13,301 bases of DNA from the NCBI GenBank assembly GCA_011052255.1, contig DRJJ01000084.1, forward strand, positions 1 through 13,301, in the 5' to 3' direction. Below are positions 1-7,323 of this stretch, piece after piece (the first letter of the stretch is position 1; every line of letters starts with the position of its first letter). The position numbers and the translations under genes are program-made. Under the pieces are notes generated by a model, which searched no databases, was not told the DNA's origin, and worked only from the letters and a program-made list of their open reading frames with translations. The stretch comes from Gammaproteobacteria bacterium. GTDB lineage: Bacteria > Pseudomonadota > Gammaproteobacteria > DRJJ01.

Positions 1-1108
1 CCTGATTATGCAAGGTGGCATTGGTAACGGTTACACCGCCGACAAAAACCGGTTGTAGACGGGCAACCGGGGTCAGTTTACCCGTCCGTCCAACCTGAAC
101 ATCAATATCCAGTAAGGTAGTCAATTCCTCTTCTGCCGGGAACTTGTGTGCAAGAGCCCAGCGTGGTGCACGTGCGACCTGTCCCAATATTTGCTGGTCA
201 GCCAGATCATTGACCTTGTACACCACACCATCAATTTCGTAAGCCAGCTGCGCACGCCTCTCTTGTATAGCGTTGTAACACGCCAGACACTCAGCAACAC
301 CTCTGACCACACTGATTTCCTGACTGACACGTAAACCCCAATGTCTCAGCTGCTGCAGCACTGCGCTGTGTGTGGCGGGCAGTTCCGCCCCCTGAAGCAC
401 GCCCACTCCATAACAATACATTTCAAGTGGCCGGGTGCGTGTAACACGCGGGTCAAGCTGACGCAGTGAACCGGCCGCAGCATTTCGAGGATTGGCAAAG
501 GTTTTTTCATTATTTTTGATTTGCCGACGGTTCAGGGCCGCAAAACCTGCTTTTGGCATAACGATTTCACCGCGTACCTCCAGCACGTCAGGGTAATTCT
601 GCCCCAGCAGCTTCAGCGGTATCGATTCTATCGTACGGATATTTTCGGTTACATCTTCACCAGAGCGGCCATCACCTCGCGTCAGTCCCTGTACCAGAAC
701 ACCCTGCTCATAACGCAGGCTGATAGCCAGTCCGTCCAGCTTGGGCTCAGCCGCGTATTCGATCAGAGTCTTTTCAGGCTCACCTGATTTGGCGAGTCTC
801 TCAATAATACGACGATCAAACTCGTGTACCTCTTGTTCACTAAAGGCATTATTCAGCGACAGCATGGGTAGTTGGTGTTTTACCGAGACAAAACCTTCCA
901 GTGGTGCTGCTCCAACACGCTGCGTGGGCGAGTCGATACTGACTGTTTCAGGATAGCGTGCCTCCAGTTCCTGGAGACTACGCATTAAGCGATCATATTC
1001 AGCGTCAGGTATTTCCGGGGCATCGTACACATAATAACGTGCGTTATGGTGACGAATCTGATCACGCAACGCCTGAATACGTTGCATTGTTTTAGCAGGG
1101 ACTGTCAT
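1..1108 (-). CDS. ligA: NAD+-dependent DNA ligase LigA (N-terminal part, cut by window edge)
   Basis: LigA seals nicks in duplex DNA during replication and repair, using NAD+ as adenylate donor. The 369 codons present read without a stop off the left edge. They cover the Ia region (residues 1-65, with the Tyr pair in HNARYYVYD), the adenylation domain, and the start of the OB fold. Visible motifs are KLDG at 123-126, whose Lys123 is the expected AMP-accepting lysine, then FANPRNAAAGSLRQ, YEIDGVVYKV and, near the cut, VGRTGKLTPVARL and NATLHN. The zinc-finger, HhH and BRCT domains would lie outside the window. The ATG at 1108 gives the usual MxxxxxRIxxLR N-terminus. It follows the zipA stop by 20 bp with a weak GGTGG ahead of it, so it is probably the third gene of smc-zipA-ligA. 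The family assignment is very secure. Confidence 0.97.
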   Translation of the reverse strand, partial: MTVPAKTMQRIQALRDQIRHHNARYYVYDAPEIPDAEYDRLMRSLQELEARYPETVSIDSPTQRVGAAPLEGFVSVKHQLPMLSLNNAFSEQEVHEFDRRIIERLAKSGEPEKTLIEYAAEPKLDGLAISLRYEQGVLVQGLTRGDGRSGEDVTENIRTIESIPLKLLGQNYPDVLEVRGEIVMPKAGFAALNRRQIKNNEKTFANPRNAAAGSLRQLDPRVTRTRPLEMYCYGVGVLQGAELPATHSAVLQQLRHWGLRVSQEISVVRGVAECLACYNAIQERRAQLAYEIDGVVYKVNDLADQQILGQVARAPRWALAHKFPAEEELTTLLDIDVQVGRTGKLTPVARLQPVFVGGVTVTNATLHNQ

Positions 1109-1128
1109 TTACCACCAACTCTAGCAAC

Positions 1129-1950
1129 TCAGCCAGTCTGTATATAGTTTTTATGCGTGTACTCAATTATCTGATCACGCATGTATCGCATGGTCTGAAC
1201 GCTCAGGTGTTGCCTTTTTTCATCACACAAGTCAGCACCCAATGCGTTTTTTATGCGGGTAGCGGTATCAATGAGATCGTCATAGGCCATCACCGGATCA
1301 AAATCACCAGGCAATTGCATAAACAAAGCCAGGCCCGGGGTACGACTGGCATCGGCATTTTTCGGGCCCAGTGTCCCCGGTTCGACCTGGCTGGAGATGC
1401 TATAGAGTGTGTTGTCACTCCCGGCAGGCTTGAGACGATGATAAATATCGTGCAAACCAAATTCCATGCCCTCTGCTTCGAGCACCTCACGTACTTTCTG
1501 TACCGTGTACTGCTGACCATCTGGTGCCATGACAGACAGCATAATCAGCCGTTCTTCTGCATTGGCTCTGGGTAGCATCTCGCGTTCACCCGGTTTTGAG
1601 CTGAAATGCTCTTCATCAATGGATACATCCTTGTCCTGCGGGCGTGCTGTAAAAATCTCCTCGCTGAAGCCGGCTTTTGTATTGTTATGCTCAACCCGGT
1701 CGGTAGCCGTTATCTTGCCCAGATCCAGCAGCTCGGCTTCATTAAGCCGGGTCTGACCATCCATTGCGTTGTGTGCAGAAGAGTTGTTTTCTGAAATCGT
1801 ATCTGGAGCGGAAGACCCGACAGCCACACCATCAGCGGGCTGGTCATTCCAGTATTGTGATACGGAGGTTTTGCGGCTACGGCCTGTCAGATAGATAACA
1901 ACGATAATGGCAACGCCCACTACCAACAGTATCCAGCGAAGTGAGTCCAT
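1129..1950 (-). CDS. zipA: Cell division protein ZipA
   Basis: ZipA anchors the FtsZ ring to the inner membrane at the division site. The protein (273 aa) has the ZipA layout: a one-pass N-terminal membrane segment (about residues 4-22, LRWILLVVGVAIIVVIYL), a basic stretch (GRSRK), a charged, disordered-looking linker (about 25-130), and a C-terminal FtsZ-binding domain (about 131-273). That domain opens with ERLIMLSVMAPDGQ and contains LFMQLPGDFDPVMAYDDL. The linker is short and less Pro/Gln-rich than in E. coli ZipA. A TTG lies two codons upstream at 1956, but only 3 nt from the AGAGG ribosome site, whereas the ATG at 1950 sits 9 nt from it, so I chose the ATG. It lies 47 bp after smc and 20 bp before ligA, consistent with one operon. 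Confidence 0.93.
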   Translation of the reverse strand: MDSLRWILLVVGVAIIVVIYLTGRSRKTSVSQYWNDQPADGVAVGSSAPDTISENNSSAHNAMDGQTRLNEAELLDLGKITATDRVEHNNTKAGFSEEIFTARPQDKDVSIDEEHFSSKPGEREMLPRANAEERLIMLSVMAPDGQQYTVQKVREVLEAEGMEFGLHDIYHRLKPAGSDNTLYSISSQVEPGTLGPKNADASRTPGLALFMQLPGDFDPVMAYDDLIDTATRIKNALGADLCDEKRQHLSVQTMRYMRDQIIEYTHKNYIQTG

Positions 1951-1959
1951 GAACAAAAA

Positions 1960-1964
1960 CCTCT
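1960..1964 (-). promoter_or_regulatory. Ribosome binding site that decides the zipA start
   Basis: AGAGG on the minus strand is 9 nt upstream of the ATG at 1950 but only 3 nt upstream of the in-frame TTG at 1956. The spacing favours the ATG. Confidence 0.6.
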
Positions 1965-1997
1965 GGTGAACCTGAATTCGTTCTATTTCTTTAGCGG

Positions 1998-4900
1998 TTA
2001 CACGGCTGCCAGTTCAACGGCTTCGTCTACATCAACCGATACCAGCCTCGATACGCCTGGTTCATGCATGGTTACACCCATCAGCTGATTGGCCATGGCC
2101 ATGGTAACCTTGTTGTGAGTGATAAACAGGAACTGCACCTGATCGGACATGGTTTTCACCAGTTCACAGAAACGGCTCACGTTTGCATCATCCAGTGGTG
2201 CATCCACTTCGTCCAGCAGGCAGAACGGCGCCGGATTCAGATCAAATATAGAGAAAACCAGCGCCACGGCTGTTAAGGCCTTTTCGCCGCCGGAAAGCAT
2301 ATGAATGGTGCTGTTACGTTTGCCGGGTGGTCGCGCCATAACGGTGACACCGGTATCCAGCATGTCTTCACCCGTCAGTTCCAGATAGGCATGCCCGCCG
2401 CCAAATACACGCGGGAATTTTTCTTTCAGGCCACTGTTAACCTTGTCGAAGGTTTCTTTAAAACGGGTACGTGTTTCACGATCAATTTTGTGCATCGCAT
2501 TTTCCAGCGTGGTCAGTGCTTCAGTAATGTCTGCGTGTTGTGAATCCAGGTAGATCTTGCGCTCGCTCTGTTCCGCAAACTCGTCGATGGCAGCCAGGTT
2601 AATCGAGCCCAGTCGCTGTATCCGGCGCGCCATCTGTTCGACCTGCTCTTCCCATGCATCAACACTGGCCTGCTCATCCAGTTCTTGCAGCAACTCAGTC
2701 TTGTCAAAATCGGTTTCATCCAGTTGTTCCTGCAGGGTAGCCAGACGAACCTCGTATTCGCGTAACTGTAACCGCTCCTGTTCCAGTTGCTCGCGGATAG
2801 TCTGTACCTGTTGCTCGGATTCAGAGCGTTGCTGCTCATGCTGACGCACGGCCTCATCAACTTCTTCCAGATGTTTGCGCGCGTCAGCCAGTTCGGTTTC
2901 GACCTCTACACGCAATGCCAGATTTTTTTCCAGCTCGGTTTGCATGACCTGTATCGGGTCCATTCCTGATTCCAGCGCATTTTGTATCTCTTTTTGCCTG
3001 GATGCCAGGGTTTCAAGCTGGGATTCCATACGCACCAGGTTCTGACGTATGGATTCCTGCTGACTGGTACGGGTTTGTAAATCCAGACTGGTCTGATGTG
3101 CCTGTTCACCCGCCTGCCGGGCCGCCTGCCGCGCCTCATCCAGACTGGTCTGTATGGAGCTGCGCTTGCTGTTTAATTCATCCCGCTCATTGGCAAAGGT
3201 ATTAATCCGTTCTACTGCAACATTTAACTGATGACGTGCCGCTTTCAGGGTTTCGCCTTCCTGTTGCAACTGGCCCTCGCTTTCTTCCAGCTCTTTTTGT
3301 AATTTTTCGGCACGTTGTTTCTGCTGTTCACTACGCAGACGCAGGTTGTCCAGTTCAGCCTGGCTCTGCGCATGTTGCCGATGGCTTTCATTCAGTTGCG
3401 CCTGGTTTTGCTCACGCAGGTCTTCCTGGGCGCGTATCTTTTCACGGTCTGCCTGTTGTGCTTCATTCAAGGCAGTCAGCTCTGACGCACGCGCTGTTAC
3501 CCGCTCACCCAGTTGTTTAATTTCCTGCTCGCGTTCCAGTACGCCACTGGTCTGTTCATCGCCACTGGTAATGCGTAACCAGTTACCGCCCAGCCACATG
3601 CCGTCCTTCAGGATAATGGATTCACCTGCGCTCAAGCGGTTACGCATTGCCAGCGCCTGCTCCAGACTGTCGGCTACATAGACACCATCCAGCAGTGGGT
3701 TTAGGTCCCATGGTGCCTGCACCCGGTCCGTAAGGCGTTGTAAATCTGTCGTGTCCGTGGCCCGTGCAGCCACTTCAGCCGTGGTATCAAATACCGCCAG
3801 CGCACCTTCCTGCAAACCGGACAGTACCTCCATCACCGCATCCAGACCCTCTACACACAAGGCCTCGAGGTTTAGCCCCAATACGGTTTCCAGTGCCCGT
3901 TCCCAGCCCGGCTCTACCTGTAGTGACTGAGCCAGACGCGGTGTTTCCCACAGACCCTGTTCCTGCAGCCATTTATTGAGACGATCATCTGCCTTACCCA
4001 ATGCCGCCTGTTGCAGTGCCTGTAACGAGGTCAAACGACCCTTGTCGGTCTGCTGCGCGGTCAGTGTTTCATTCAGCAAGTCTGCGCGCTGGCGATGCTG
4101 TGCGCGCAAGCCATCCAGTTGCTGGTTTAATTCCTGCAAACTTGTTTGCAATGCCTGCTGCTGGCCAGCCTGTTCCTGCTCTCGCTGTGCGGTTTCACTG
4201 ATCTTGCCTTGCAGGTCGGATTCGCTCAGGTGGCGCAGTTCATCCTGCTGCCGCTCCATCTGCCCCTGTAGTTGTACTACCGTGCGTTCCATGTGCTCGA
4301 TACGGGTCTTCTCGACCTGGACGGTTTCGGAAACCTCGCTGGCACGACCGGTAAATACATCCCACTGCTGGTGCCACGCCTGCATCGCCTGATCGGCGTC
4401 GGTCAGTGTCTGCTGGGCCTGTTGATCGGCATCGGTAGCCTGTGCTGCCTGCGGCTGTAACGACTCAAGCTCACTATTCAGTCGCTGCTGTGTCTGTTGA
4501 TCGGCCTGGATATGCTCGGCCAGTTCGCGCGTATGCTGCTCGGCATCCTTGAGATCCGTTTCCTGACGGTGTCGCAGCTCCTTGTTGTGCTGGATAGTCT
4601 GTTCCAGACGCGCGATTTCACCACCGATGGCATAGAAACGCCCCTGTACCACGTTAAATTGATCAGTCAACTCAATATGTTGTTCACGATCTTTTTCCAG
4701 GGCTGTTTCGATGCTCTGCTGGCCGGCTTTGGCCGCTTCCAGCGCGGTCTCGCGTTCCTGGGTCTGACGGATATGCGACTCGCTCTCCAGTTCCTGTCGG
4801 CGTAATCTCAGCACCAGCAATTCGGCCTGCAAGCGGCGCTCGTCTTGCTTGTACGTTTTATACTTCTCTGCCACTTTGGCCTGTCGGTCCAGTTTCTCGA

Positions 4901-5513
4901 TCTGTTTATCGATTTCTTCGATCAGGTCGTTCAGGCGACTCAGGTTATCGCGCGTATGGCGTATGCGGGTTTCGGTTTCGCGACGACGTTCCTTGTACTT
5001 GGATATGCCGGCGGCCTCTTCCAGAAAAACACGCAATTCTTCCGGTTTGGCCTCGATCAGGCGTGAGATCATACCCTGCTCGATGATGCTGTAGCTGCGC
5101 GGGCCCAGACCGGTGCCGAGGAAAATATCGGTTACGTCCTTGCGCCGGCAACGGGTGTTGTTCAGGTAGTACTGAGACTGGCCATCGCGTGACACCTGAC
5201 GTTTGATCGAGACTTCGTTGTACTTGGCAAACTGGCCGGCCAGCGTACCGTCGGTATTATCAAATATCAGTTCGATAGTCGCATGCCCCACCGGTTTACG
5301 TCCGCTGGAGCCATTGAAGATCACATCGGCCATCGACTCACCACGTAAGTGTTTGGCTGAGCTTTCGCCCATAACCCAGCGAACCGCATCGATAATGTTG
5401 GATTTTCCACAGCCGTTCGGGCCCACAACTCCCATCAGGTTACTGGTAAGATGGATCGTAGTCGGGTCAACAAATGACTTAAAGCCGGCAATTTTTATTC
5501 GGTCAAGGCGCAT
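1998..5513 (-). CDS. smc: Chromosome segregation ATPase Smc
   Basis: Smc is the ATP-driven DNA-loop-extruding subunit of bacterial condensin, partnered by ScpA and ScpB, and acts on the nucleoid. The protein has 1171 aa, normal for the family. The N-terminal head has FKSFVDPTTI and Walker A GPNGCGKS at 31-38. A long Gln/Glu/Arg-rich coiled coil follows (about 170-500), then a hinge (about 505-665, including GWERALETVLGLNLEALCVEG's core and LSAGESIILKDG), the return coil (about 670-1000), and the C-terminal head. The head carries the signature LSGGEK at 1073-1078 and Walker B FCLLDEVDAPLDD with D1101 and E1102. The ATG at 5513 gives the standard MRLDRIKIAGFKSF start, but I see no Shine-Dalgarno sequence before it (GTAAAAAATG). 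It is the first gene of smc-zipA-ligA, an arrangement known from other gammaproteobacteria that lack MukBEF. It is transcribed away from queF. Confidence 0.97.
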   Translation of the reverse strand: MRLDRIKIAGFKSFVDPTTIHLTSNLMGVVGPNGCGKSNIIDAVRWVMGESSAKHLRGESMADVIFNGSSGRKPVGHATIELIFDNTDGTLAGQFAKYNEVSIKRQVSRDGQSQYYLNNTRCRRKDVTDIFLGTGLGPRSYSIIEQGMISRLIEAKPEELRVFLEEAAGISKYKERRRETETRIRHTRDNLSRLNDLIEEIDKQIEKLDRQAKVAEKYKTYKQDERRLQAELLVLRLRRQELESESHIRQTQERETALEAAKAGQQSIETALEKDREQHIELTDQFNVVQGRFYAIGGEIARLEQTIQHNKELRHRQETDLKDAEQHTRELAEHIQADQQTQQRLNSELESLQPQAAQATDADQQAQQTLTDADQAMQAWHQQWDVFTGRASEVSETVQVEKTRIEHMERTVVQLQGQMERQQDELRHLSESDLQGKISETAQREQEQAGQQQALQTSLQELNQQLDGLRAQHRQRADLLNETLTAQQTDKGRLTSLQALQQAALGKADDRLNKWLQEQGLWETPRLAQSLQVEPGWERALETVLGLNLEALCVEGLDAVMEVLSGLQEGALAVFDTTAEVAARATDTTDLQRLTDRVQAPWDLNPLLDGVYVADSLEQALAMRNRLSAGESIILKDGMWLGGNWLRITSGDEQTSGVLEREQEIKQLGERVTARASELTALNEAQQADREKIRAQEDLREQNQAQLNESHRQHAQSQAELDNLRLRSEQQKQRAEKLQKELEESEGQLQQEGETLKAARHQLNVAVERINTFANERDELNSKRSSIQTSLDEARQAARQAGEQAHQTSLDLQTRTSQQESIRQNLVRMESQLETLASRQKEIQNALESGMDPIQVMQTELEKNLALRVEVETELADARKHLEEVDEAVRQHEQQRSESEQQVQTIREQLEQERLQLREYEVRLATLQEQLDETDFDKTELLQELDEQASVDAWEEQVEQMARRIQRLGSINLAAIDEFAEQSERKIYLDSQHADITEALTTLENAMHKIDRETRTRFKETFDKVNSGLKEKFPRVFGGGHAYLELTGEDMLDTGVTVMARPPGKRNSTIHMLSGGEKALTAVALVFSIFDLNPAPFCLLDEVDAPLDDANVSRFCELVKTMSDQVQFLFITHNKVTMAMANQLMGVTMHEPGVSRLVSVDVDEAVELAAV

Positions 5514-5515
5514 TT

Positions 5516-5543
5516 TTTACAATATTTATCAGAGTGTTATAAT
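5516..5543 (+). promoter_or_regulatory. Sigma-70 promoter for queF
   Basis: A -35 TTTACA (5516-5521, five of six consensus bases), a 16-bp spacer and a perfect -10 TATAAT (5538-5543) predict a transcription start near 5550, about 98 nt ahead of the queF ATG. The -35 touches the smc start codon on the other strand. The core GTTATAAT is symmetric, so the minus strand also offers TATAAC (5536-5541) toward smc. An extended TGATAAATA (minus-strand -10 at 5523-5528) is a second smc candidate. Confidence 0.7.
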
Positions 5544-5549
5544 GTTGTT

Positions 5550-5647
5550 TCATTACGGCAGCAGGTAAAGCCTGTGTCGCAGCATGCGAGCTAGTGTAAA
5601 GTATTTTTTGCCTAACACTAAGTAAAATTTTTACAGAAAGAGGTATT
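5550..5647 (+). other. queF 5' leader with two short hairpins
   Basis: The predicted leader of about 98 nt can fold CAGG/CCTG around TAAAG (near 5562-5574), TAGTGT (5592-5597) with ACACTA (5615-5620), and GTAAA (5622-5626) with TTTAC (5630-5634). The last ends just before the AAGAGGT ribosome site (5638-5644). This placement would suit translational control. I do not see the preQ1-I or other preQ1 aptamer consensus, so regulation by preQ1 is only a possibility. Confidence 0.35.
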
Positions 5648-6037
5648 ATGTCGAGTCAAGCATCCAAGCAACTGGAAACCTTTGAAAATCCACAACCCGG
5701 CCGGGATTACAGCATCCATATCAGCGTGCCGGAATTCACTTGCCTGTGCCCGAAAACCGGTCAGCCGGATTTTGCCACCATTGATTTAAGCTATGTGCCC
5801 GACCAGTCCTGCATCGAACTGAAGGCACTGAAAATGTACATCTGGTCATTTCGTGACCAGGGGGCATTCCATGAAGCAGTCACCAACCAGATGCTTGATG
5901 ATCTGGTCAAGGCCTGTGCGCCGCGCTTTATGCGCGTAAGGGCCGAGTTCAATGTGCGCGGCGGTATTTATACGACCGTGGTGGCCGAGCACCGGGCCGA
6001 TAACTGGCAGTCTCCAACACCGGTCACCCTACCCTGA
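5648..6037 (+). CDS. queF: NADPH-dependent 7-cyano-7-deazaguanine (preQ0) reductase QueF, short form
   Basis: QueF reduces the nitrile of preQ0 to the amine preQ1 with NADPH. PreQ1 is the base inserted into tRNA anticodons on the way to queuosine. The protein has 129 aa and is the single-module type, unlike the roughly 280-aa two-module QueF of E. coli. Key motifs are FTCLCPKTGQPDFAT (30-44), with the expected thioimide-forming Cys34 and the acid Asp41 seven residues on, and IELKALKMYIWSFRDQGAFHE (56-76), the QueF NADPH/substrate motif, with Glu57, His75 and Glu76. A second cysteine, Cys32, lies next to the active one. The ATG at 5648 follows AAGAGGT by a few bases. The stop overlaps the probable CTG start of the sugar kinase (CTGA), so the two genes are likely co-translated. 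Confidence 0.95.
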   Translation: MSSQASKQLETFENPQPGRDYSIHISVPEFTCLCPKTGQPDFATIDLSYVPDQSCIELKALKMYIWSFRDQGAFHEAVTNQMLDDLVKACAPRFMRVRAEFNVRGGIYTTVVAEHRADNWQSPTPVTLP

Positions 6038-7323
6038 CCAACGCCCTGGCAACTCCTCTCTACCTCGGGATTGATTTTGGCACCTCCGGCTGCCGTGCAA
6101 TCGCCATCGACAATGCGGGCAGTAGTCTGGCCGAGGCCCATGTATCGATGCCTGCACCCTTGCATCAGGGCGAGCACGGGCTACAACAGGACCCGGAAGT
6201 CTGGTGGCATGCCTTGCAGCAGGCCCTACAGACCCTGTCACACCAGATCGACCTGAGTCACTGCAGCAGGCTGGCGGTTGATGGCACGTCGGCGACACTG
6301 CTGCTGACCGATGCCCGGGGCAAGCCCCTGACTCCGGCCTGGATGTACAATGATGCGCGCAGTCGTGACGCCGCACAGCTGATCACTGCACACACTCCGG
6401 CCGACCATGCTGCGCATGGCCCAACATCCAGTCTGGCCAAATGCCTGACTTTACAACATCAAGTGCCTACGGCCAGACACGCCCTGCATCAGTGCGACTG
6501 GATACTGGGCCGCCTGGCCAATCGTTTTGATCTCAGTGATGAGAACAATGCCCTCAAGCTGGGCTATGACCCGCTGCAACGTCAGTGGCCTGACTGGCTA
6601 AGCGACCTGGCGCTGGATAGAAGCCTGTTGCCACACGTACAGCCAGCCGGTGCTGAGATCGGTCTGATAGATCCTCGTATCGCAGCTGAACTTGGTCTAC
6701 CTGATTCGATCACTCTCGTTAGCGGCACCACCGATAGCACGGCTGCGGTGCTGGCCAGTGGCGCCAGTCGCAATGGTGATGCGGTGACCTCGCTTGGCAG
6801 TACGCTGGTGATGAAAATTCTGTCAGACCAACCGATATTTGATGCGCGATGCGGGCTATACAGCCAACGTCTGGGTAATTTCTGGCTAGTGGGTGGCGCA
6901 TCCAGTTCCGGTGGACGTGTGCTGTTGCAGCACTTCACCTTGCAGCAACTGGACGAGATGACACAGACACTGCAACCGGATCAGCCCACCGGGCTGGATT
7001 ATTATCCGCTACCCGCAACCGGCGAACGTTTCCCGTACGCCGACCCTGACATGCAAAGTCGTGTCACGCCACGTCCAGGGCAGGATGTAGTTTTTTTTCA
7101 GGCGCTGCTGGAGGGAATGGCGGCCATTGAGGCGCAAGCTTATCGTGCAATGGAAAAAGCAGGCACCCCGGCTCCGTCAAGGGTTATCAGTATCGGTGGC
7201 GGCGCTGCGAATCATGCCTGGTGCGCAATACGGGCTCGGCAACTGGACGTACCGGTCGAACCCGCTCGGCACATGCAGGCTGCCTACGGCACTGCGTTAC
7301 TGGCTGCCGGACAAATACCCTGA
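6034..7323 (+). CDS. FGGY-family carbohydrate kinase, D-ribulose kinase-like, with a probable CTG start
   Basis: FGGY kinases phosphorylate sugars with ATP. At 429 aa this one is shorter than xylulokinase and resembles the short cyanobacterial and plant type reported to act on D-ribulose. Seen from the CTG at 6034: phosphate-binding YLGIDFGTSGCRAIAID (about 10-26, Asp14), VDGTSATLLLTD (about 82-93, Asp83), YNDARSRDAA, and SGTTDSTAAVLASG with probable catalytic base Asp234, at nearly the position of the E. coli XylB base. Further on are TSLGSTLVMK, GGASSSGGRVLL and a late ISIGGGAANHAWCAIRARQL (ATP site). The first ATG (6148) lies after the N-terminal motif, so it cannot be the true start. The frame is open from 6004 and offers only CTG codons (6004, 6034, 6046). 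CTG 6034 overlaps the queF TGA as CTGA, which suggests coupled translation. The substrate is inferred from resemblance alone. Confidence 0.85.
   Translation: MTNALATPLYLGIDFGTSGCRAIAIDNAGSSLAEAHVSMPAPLHQGEHGLQQDPEVWWHALQQALQTLSHQIDLSHCSRLAVDGTSATLLLTDARGKPLTPAWMYNDARSRDAAQLITAHTPADHAAHGPTSSLAKCLTLQHQVPTARHALHQCDWILGRLANRFDLSDENNALKLGYDPLQRQWPDWLSDLALDRSLLPHVQPAGAEIGLIDPRIAAELGLPDSITLVSGTTDSTAAVLASGASRNGDAVTSLGSTLVMKILSDQPIFDARCGLYSQRLGNFWLVGGASSSGGRVLLQHFTLQQLDEMTQTLQPDQPTGLDYYPLPATGERFPYADPDMQSRVTPRPGQDVVFFQALLEGMAAIEAQAYRAMEKAGTPAPSRVISIGGGAANHAWCAIRARQLDVPVEPARHMQAAYGTALLAAGQIP

Noticed and set aside
2064..5151. Many plus-strand open frames opposite smc
   Set aside because: They are shadows of the long coiled-coil gene, rich in Cys/Ser or His/Pro, with no family features.
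6148..6150. ATG 6148 as the kinase start
   Set aside because: It would delete the phosphate-binding GIDFGTS motif, which is present in the same frame upstream.
6029..6376. 115-codon minus-strand frame over the kinase 5' end
   Set aside because: It lies opposite a well-supported FGGY domain, and its product is a low-complexity Arg/Pro/His mix typical of antisense frames in GC-rich genes.
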